From positions 186,001 to 250,000 of the forward strand of contig CAZNDG010000001.1 in NCBI GenBank assembly GCA_964571695.1: a DNA stretch of 64,000 nt. Reading direction: 5' to 3'. Within the stretch, counting starts at the first letter, position 1. Each line of letters begins with the position of its first letter. The notes beneath the pieces were generated by a model that was not told where the DNA came from, made no database searches, and saw only the letters and a list, made by a program, of their open reading frames with translations. Shown one piece after another: positions 60,252 to 64,000 of this stretch. The position numbers were made by a program, and so were the translations under genes. Source of the DNA: UBA8958 sp964571695. GTDB taxonomy: Bacteria > Desulfobacterota > Syntrophia > Syntrophales > UBA8958.

Positions 60252-61838
60252 CTAATCCTCCATGTCGATTTGCCGTGGCTGCATTTCCCTCACGGCATAA
60301 TCGAGATAGATCTTCTCCTCCATGAACAAGGAGAACAGATCCGCATCGATGTGCCGCATCTTTGCCATGTCCCGGAGGATGGCGAGGGCTTCGGAAAGGG
60401 TGTTGGCCCGCTTGTAGGGCCGGTCACCCGCCGTTAGGGCCTCAAAGACATCGGCCAGGGCAATGATGCGCGCCTGGAGTGGTATCTCCTCCCCCGCCAT
60501 ACCCTGGGGATAGCCGGAACCATCGAGCTTTTCATGGTGGCTGCCGGCAAAGACCGGGATGTTCTTCAGCCGCTTGGGAAACGGCAGATTTTCCAGAAGT
60601 CTCTTGGTAATAAGGGCGTGATTGTTGATGATCTCCCGTTCGACATCCGTCAGGGTGCCACGGAATACGGTCAGGTTTTGGTACTCATCATCGGTAAGAA
60701 GAGGTTTATCCTGACCGTCCTGTGTCCATTTCCTGCCGGCGATCGCCTTGAGACGGGCGATGTCATCCGGACGGACCGGCGACGCCCCCGTGTTCAGAGC
60801 AGCTAAAAAATCCATATCCGCCCGTATTTGTCCAGCGAAATCATCGTCTTTCGTTATTTTTTCCCGCTCACCGTCCGTATGTGGACCATCATGTCGCCTC
60901 CGGTCCAGTTCATGGTCCCTGATCATCACTTCCCCCCGTGTTTTGATCAGCTCCAGGCGGTCGCAGGCAGCCATGAGCTTGGTTGCCTTGTCAACAATAC
61001 GTTCCGGAGTGGTTATTTTCCCCACGTCGTGAAGCCATGCGGCCATCCGAATTTCCTGCATCTCATGGTCGGAAAAACGAACCCCGGCGAACCGACCTTT
61101 TTGCGCCGTGTTTATTTTTTCCGCAATGGACATGGTGAGGTCGGCCACACGTCTGATGTGTCCGCCGGTGTATGGAGACTTTTCGTCGATAGCCTGGGCG
61201 ATGGTCTTTACAAAGGCATCCAGAAGATCTTCGAGGCTTTTGATCAGTTGGTTTTGCGAAATGGCCACGGCGGCCTGGGAGGCAAATGATTCGGTGATCA
61301 TGACGCTCTCCCGGGAAAAGGGCATCACCTGTCCCGTCTGTTTATCTTTGGCGTTCAACAATTGCAGAACGCCGATGATATCCCCTTCGTGATTTCTCAT
61401 GGGGACAACGAGCATCGACTGGGAACGATAACCGGAGCGGGCATCAAAATCTTTGGTTCCCTGGAAATTGAAACCCGCGGCATGATAGACATCGGGAATG
61501 TTGACGACCTTGCCGGTGAGGGCGGCATAAGCGGAAACATTGGCCATGTTCCGTCTCGTCGCGCCCCGCTTGAGCCGGACGGGCGGCCAGTCGATCGGCT
61601 CCCCGGCGCCGCCTTTGCGAATGCCCAGCGTTTGATTATAGATGATGGCGAATTCGAGAAAGTTGCCCTCGCAAGACAGGGTATACAAGGTCCCCCCATC
61701 AGCGGACGTCAAACCGCAGGCCTCGTCGATTATCATCTCCAGCAGGCGGTTGACGTCCCGTTGCGCCGACAGGGCCACGCCGATTTTGGACAGACGCTCG
61801 ACAACGCTCAAGGAATTGGTAGTTGACCTTCTCTTCAT
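60252..61838 (-). CDS. GAF-HD-GYP domain protein (putative c-di-GMP phosphodiesterase)
   Basis: 528 residues. GAF domain (~15-205; SADGGTLYTL, MLVVPMRNHEGDIIGVLQLLN) then HD-GYP: GGHIRRVADLTMSIAE, WLHDVGKI (HD), NNHALITKRLLENLPFP and HHEKLDGSGYPQGMAGEEIPLQARIIALADVFEALTAGDRPYK with intact GYP. A ~120-residue insertion lies between the HD and the GYP parts (about 300-410). Soluble. It would degrade c-di-GMP under GAF control; regulation and target unknown. Confidence 0.9.
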   Translation of the reverse strand: MKRRSTTNSLSVVERLSKIGVALSAQRDVNRLLEMIIDEACGLTSADGGTLYTLSCEGNFLEFAIIYNQTLGIRKGGAGEPIDWPPVRLKRGATRRNMANVSAYAALTGKVVNIPDVYHAAGFNFQGTKDFDARSGYRSQSMLVVPMRNHEGDIIGVLQLLNAKDKQTGQVMPFSRESVMITESFASQAAVAISQNQLIKSLEDLLDAFVKTIAQAIDEKSPYTGGHIRRVADLTMSIAEKINTAQKGRFAGVRFSDHEMQEIRMAAWLHDVGKITTPERIVDKATKLMAACDRLELIKTRGEVMIRDHELDRRRHDGPHTDGEREKITKDDDFAGQIRADMDFLAALNTGASPVRPDDIARLKAIAGRKWTQDGQDKPLLTDDEYQNLTVFRGTLTDVEREIINNHALITKRLLENLPFPKRLKNIPVFAGSHHEKLDGSGYPQGMAGEEIPLQARIIALADVFEALTAGDRPYKRANTLSEALAILRDMAKMRHIDADLFSLFMEEKIYLDYAVREMQPRQIDMED

Positions 61839-61850
61839 ATCCCCATCATA

Positions 61851-62540
61851 TCATCGGACTGCCACACAGGAAAGATGTTTTTCAAGCCGAACTTTCAACG
61901 CGGCAATCACAACGTCTGTAAAGCAATTCATCTCTCCCGGTCTTGGAGCGAGTATTTTCGACGGCACAAATCGCTGCAGTACATATCTTGATTCCGTGGG
62001 AATGAGTCCCGCCGTGGCGACAACATCCTCCGGCGTAATAAGTGGCGTCACCAGGGTGGTCCGGAACTCATGGGGAATGCCTGCGCCGGAGATCAATGAG
62101 ACACTTGCCATGATATCCCCGTCGTTTACCTCGGCGCCGGCAATGACGGCATATTTCTCCAGCGGCCCTTTTATATCCATGGCAATATAATCCACCAATC
62201 CTTTTTCCAAAAGCTTGGCCAGGGTTAACGGAGCGGAGCCGTTGGTGTCGAGCTTCACGAGAAAACCCAACTCTTTGACGTCGATTAAAAAATCGGCCAA
62301 GTCTCTCTGCCGGGTTGGCTCGCCCCCGGTTATGGTGACGGCATCCAATTTATCCCGGCGTCCGGCGAGAAAGGAGAGAATATCCCCGGAGGGAATAGTC
62401 TTCCCGAAACGGCGGGGATCGACGAGTTCGGGATTGTGACAATAGGGGCAGCGGAAGTTGCATCCCTGGGTGAAGACCACGGCGCCGATCCTGCCGGGAT
62501 AATCGATCAGGGAGAACCTCTGCCAGCCGCCGATCTTCAT
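61851..62540 (-). CDS. nrdG: anaerobic ribonucleotide reductase-activating protein (radical SAM)
   Basis: 229 residues from the ATG at 62540, which overlaps the nrdD stop (ATGA); the longer frame to 62597 lies within nrdD. The cluster motif is CNFRCPYCHNPE, and ITGGEPTRQRDLADFL follows. It generates the glycyl radical on NrdD. It is of the longer PflA-like NrdG type seen in anaerobes. Confidence 0.92.
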   Translation of the reverse strand: MKIGGWQRFSLIDYPGRIGAVVFTQGCNFRCPYCHNPELVDPRRFGKTIPSGDILSFLAGRRDKLDAVTITGGEPTRQRDLADFLIDVKELGFLVKLDTNGSAPLTLAKLLEKGLVDYIAMDIKGPLEKYAVIAGAEVNDGDIMASVSLISGAGIPHEFRTTLVTPLITPEDVVATAGLIPTESRYVLQRFVPSKILAPRPGEMNCFTDVVIAALKVRLEKHLSCVAVR

Positions 62541-64000
62541 CCCGCGGACCGGAATGTCCTGCGAAGCTTGAATTCCTCCTGCTTTCCCCGGTTCCACTGC
62601 TTCACCGGCCGGAGGTAGCCCACCACCCGTGAATAAACCTCACAGGACTCACCACATTCCGAACAAACGGTCTGCTCCCCCTTGAGATAGCCATGGGAAG
62701 GACAGACGCTGAAGGTAGGGGTAAAGGTTAGGTAGGGAAGCCGGTACTGGTTGCAGACCTTACGGACAAGGCAGCGCACGGTGGCGGGATCGTCGATACG
62801 CTCCCCGGCGAAGGCATGAAATACCGTCCCGCCGGTATATTTCGTCTGGATGCCGTCCTGAAGATCCAGGGCCGTGAAGATGTCATCCGTGAAGTTGACC
62901 GGCAATTGCGTGGAATTGGTGTAAAAAGGCTCCGCTCCCCGGGTTCGGAAGGCCTCTTCGTTGGCACACCGTGCCTCGGGGTATTTCTGTTTGTCCAGTC
63001 GTGCCAGACGGTAGGACGTGCCCTCCGCCGGCGTCGATTCCAGGTTGTAGTTGTTCTTCGTGGACTTCTGAAAGGCAATGAGTTTCTCTCTCATGAAATC
63101 GAGCACCCGTTTAGTAAAATCCTGCCCCTCCGGCGTCCCGATGTCCCGCCCCAGCAGATTCAGACAGGCCTCGTTCATCCCCACCAGTCCGATGGTGGAA
63201 AAGTGATTCTTCCAGTATTCGCCGAAACGCTCCTTCATCTTCCGCAGATAATATTTGGTGTAGGGATAGAGATTGCCGTCGGTGAATTTTTCCAGTACCT
63301 TACGCTTCGTTTCCAGGCTTTCCCGGGCAATGATCATCAATCTTTCCAGGCGCTGGAAAAATTCGCTCTCCGAAGCGGCGAGGTGGCCAATCCGCGGCAT
63401 GTTGATGGTGATGACGCCTATGGAACCGGTCAGGGGATGGGACCCGAACAGGCCTCCCCCCCGTCTCTCCAGGTCCCGGTTGTCGATGCGCAACCGGCAG
63501 CACATGCTCCGGGCATCCTCGGGACTCATATCGGAGTTGATGAAATTGGAGAAATAGGGCACCCCGTATTTGGCCGTCATTTCCCAGAGACCGTCAAGGT
63601 TCGGATCTTCCCAATTGAAGTCCCGTGTGACATTGTAGGTCGGGATAGGAAAGGTAAAGACCCGACCCTTGGCATCGCCGGCGGCCATGACCTCGAGAAA
63701 CGCCTTGTTGAACAAATTCATCTCATCCTGGTATTCGCCGTAGGTTTCCCGCTGCGGAACGCCGCCGATGATCACATGTTGATCCGCGTAGTGCCGGGGC
63801 ACGGTGACATCGAGGGTAACGTTGGTAAAGGGAGTCTGAAACCCTACCCGGGTGGGAACGTTGATATTGAAGATGAACTCCTGGAGGACCTGCTTGATCT
63901 CCTGGTAATTGAGGCCATCGGAGCGGATAAAGGGTGCCAGGAGGGTATCGAAATTGGAAAAGGCCTGGGCCCCCGCTGCCTCCCCCTGGAGGGTATAGAA
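62537..64000 (-). CDS. nrdD: class III anaerobic ribonucleoside-triphosphate reductase (3' part; 5' end beyond window)
   Basis: 487 C-terminal residues visible; the frame is open to the window edge (FYTLQGEAAGAQAFSNFDTL...). Substrate-site features GGLFGSHPLTGSIGVITINMPRIG and GMNEACLNLLG are present. Zinc-binding CPSHGYLKG...CSECGESCEVY and the glycyl-radical loop RVVGYLRPV.QWN.GKQEEF close the protein. It supplies dNTPs without oxygen. nrdG overlaps its stop codon. Confidence 0.95.
   Translation of the reverse strand, partial: FYTLQGEAAGAQAFSNFDTLLAPFIRSDGLNYQEIKQVLQEFIFNINVPTRVGFQTPFTNVTLDVTVPRHYADQHVIIGGVPQRETYGEYQDEMNLFNKAFLEVMAAGDAKGRVFTFPIPTYNVTRDFNWEDPNLDGLWEMTAKYGVPYFSNFINSDMSPEDARSMCCRLRIDNRDLERRGGGLFGSHPLTGSIGVITINMPRIGHLAASESEFFQRLERLMIIARESLETKRKVLEKFTDGNLYPYTKYYLRKMKERFGEYWKNHFSTIGLVGMNEACLNLLGRDIGTPEGQDFTKRVLDFMREKLIAFQKSTKNNYNLESTPAEGTSYRLARLDKQKYPEARCANEEAFRTRGAEPFYTNSTQLPVNFTDDIFTALDLQDGIQTKYTGGTVFHAFAGERIDDPATVRCLVRKVCNQYRLPYLTFTPTFSVCPSHGYLKGEQTVCSECGESCEVYSRVVGYLRPVKQWNRGKQEEFKLRRTFRSAG

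Overview
The window is about 55% GC, densely coded and chromosomal in character. It looks like a Gram-negative anaerobe of the old Deltaproteobacteria, most likely a Syntrophales-type bacterium (inference). Supporting signs are a full LPS export and KDO block next to rpoN, an 815-residue membrane pyrophosphatase, class III (oxygen-independent) ribonucleotide reductase, an acyl-CoA dehydrogenase and class III CoA-transferase, an iron-sulfur L-serine dehydratase, and many second-messenger and sigma-54 regulators. I see no prophage, insertion sequence, rRNA or CRISPR array.

Layout. 1-3724: tripartite RND efflux operon (minus). 3828-5390: exported beta-CASP metallo-hydrolase. 5633-7687: serine dehydratase, a decayed copy of its 3' end, and an anchored thioredoxin-fold protein. 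7734-12701: minus run with a small Cys-rich protein, DUF5668 protein, slipin/NfeD pair, family 4 UDG and CoaBC. 12899-14227: M23 peptidase. 14595-24805: long minus block rapZ-hprK-ptsN-hpf-rpoN-lptB-lptA-lptC-kdsC-kdsA-TPR-xerD. 25210-29535: MBL enzyme, three small or intergenic items and an adenylate cyclase. 29748-33362: rpsF-rpsR-DUF2232-rplI-dnaB. 33372-37871: rpoH diverging from a diadenylate cyclase-clpB pair. 37998-45599: DUF1844, ispE, tRNA-Gln, prs, rplY, pth, hppA, ychF. 45598-54862: minus run with an anti-SD-like hairpin RNA, a small ORF, a sigma-54 activator, a cNMP-binding protein, a frameshifted K+ channel, an EF-G and others. 55175-60083: acyl-CoA dehydrogenase, LysM protein, PP-loop protein and CoA-transferase. 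60252-64000: HD-GYP protein and nrdG/nrdD (minus).

The most striking locus is 45598-48440. A GAF-GAF-AAA+ sigma-54 activator (with GAFTDA in place of GAFTGA) is followed by two identical 15-bp dyads 20 bp apart. Next come a consensus -24/-12 promoter (TGGCAC-N5-TTGCTA), a 76-codon hydrophilic ORF, and an RNA 3' region. That region has two near-identical 9-bp hairpins whose 16-nt loops carry CCUCCUU, the anti-Shine-Dalgarno core of 16S rRNA; the last hairpin is followed by T7. The two stems differ by one compensatory base pair. The architecture resembles the alphaproteobacterial cuckoo/CcsR RNAs cotranscribed with a small protein, but is wired to sigma-54 here. This reading is inference from sequence signals.

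Other notable points are a DacZ-like c-di-AMP synthase upstream of clpB and opposite rpoH, a secreted beta-CASP enzyme, a single-base frameshift in a K+ channel, a 27-bp-period palindrome trio at 60174-60244, and an unassigned structured RNA candidate near 25010-25152.
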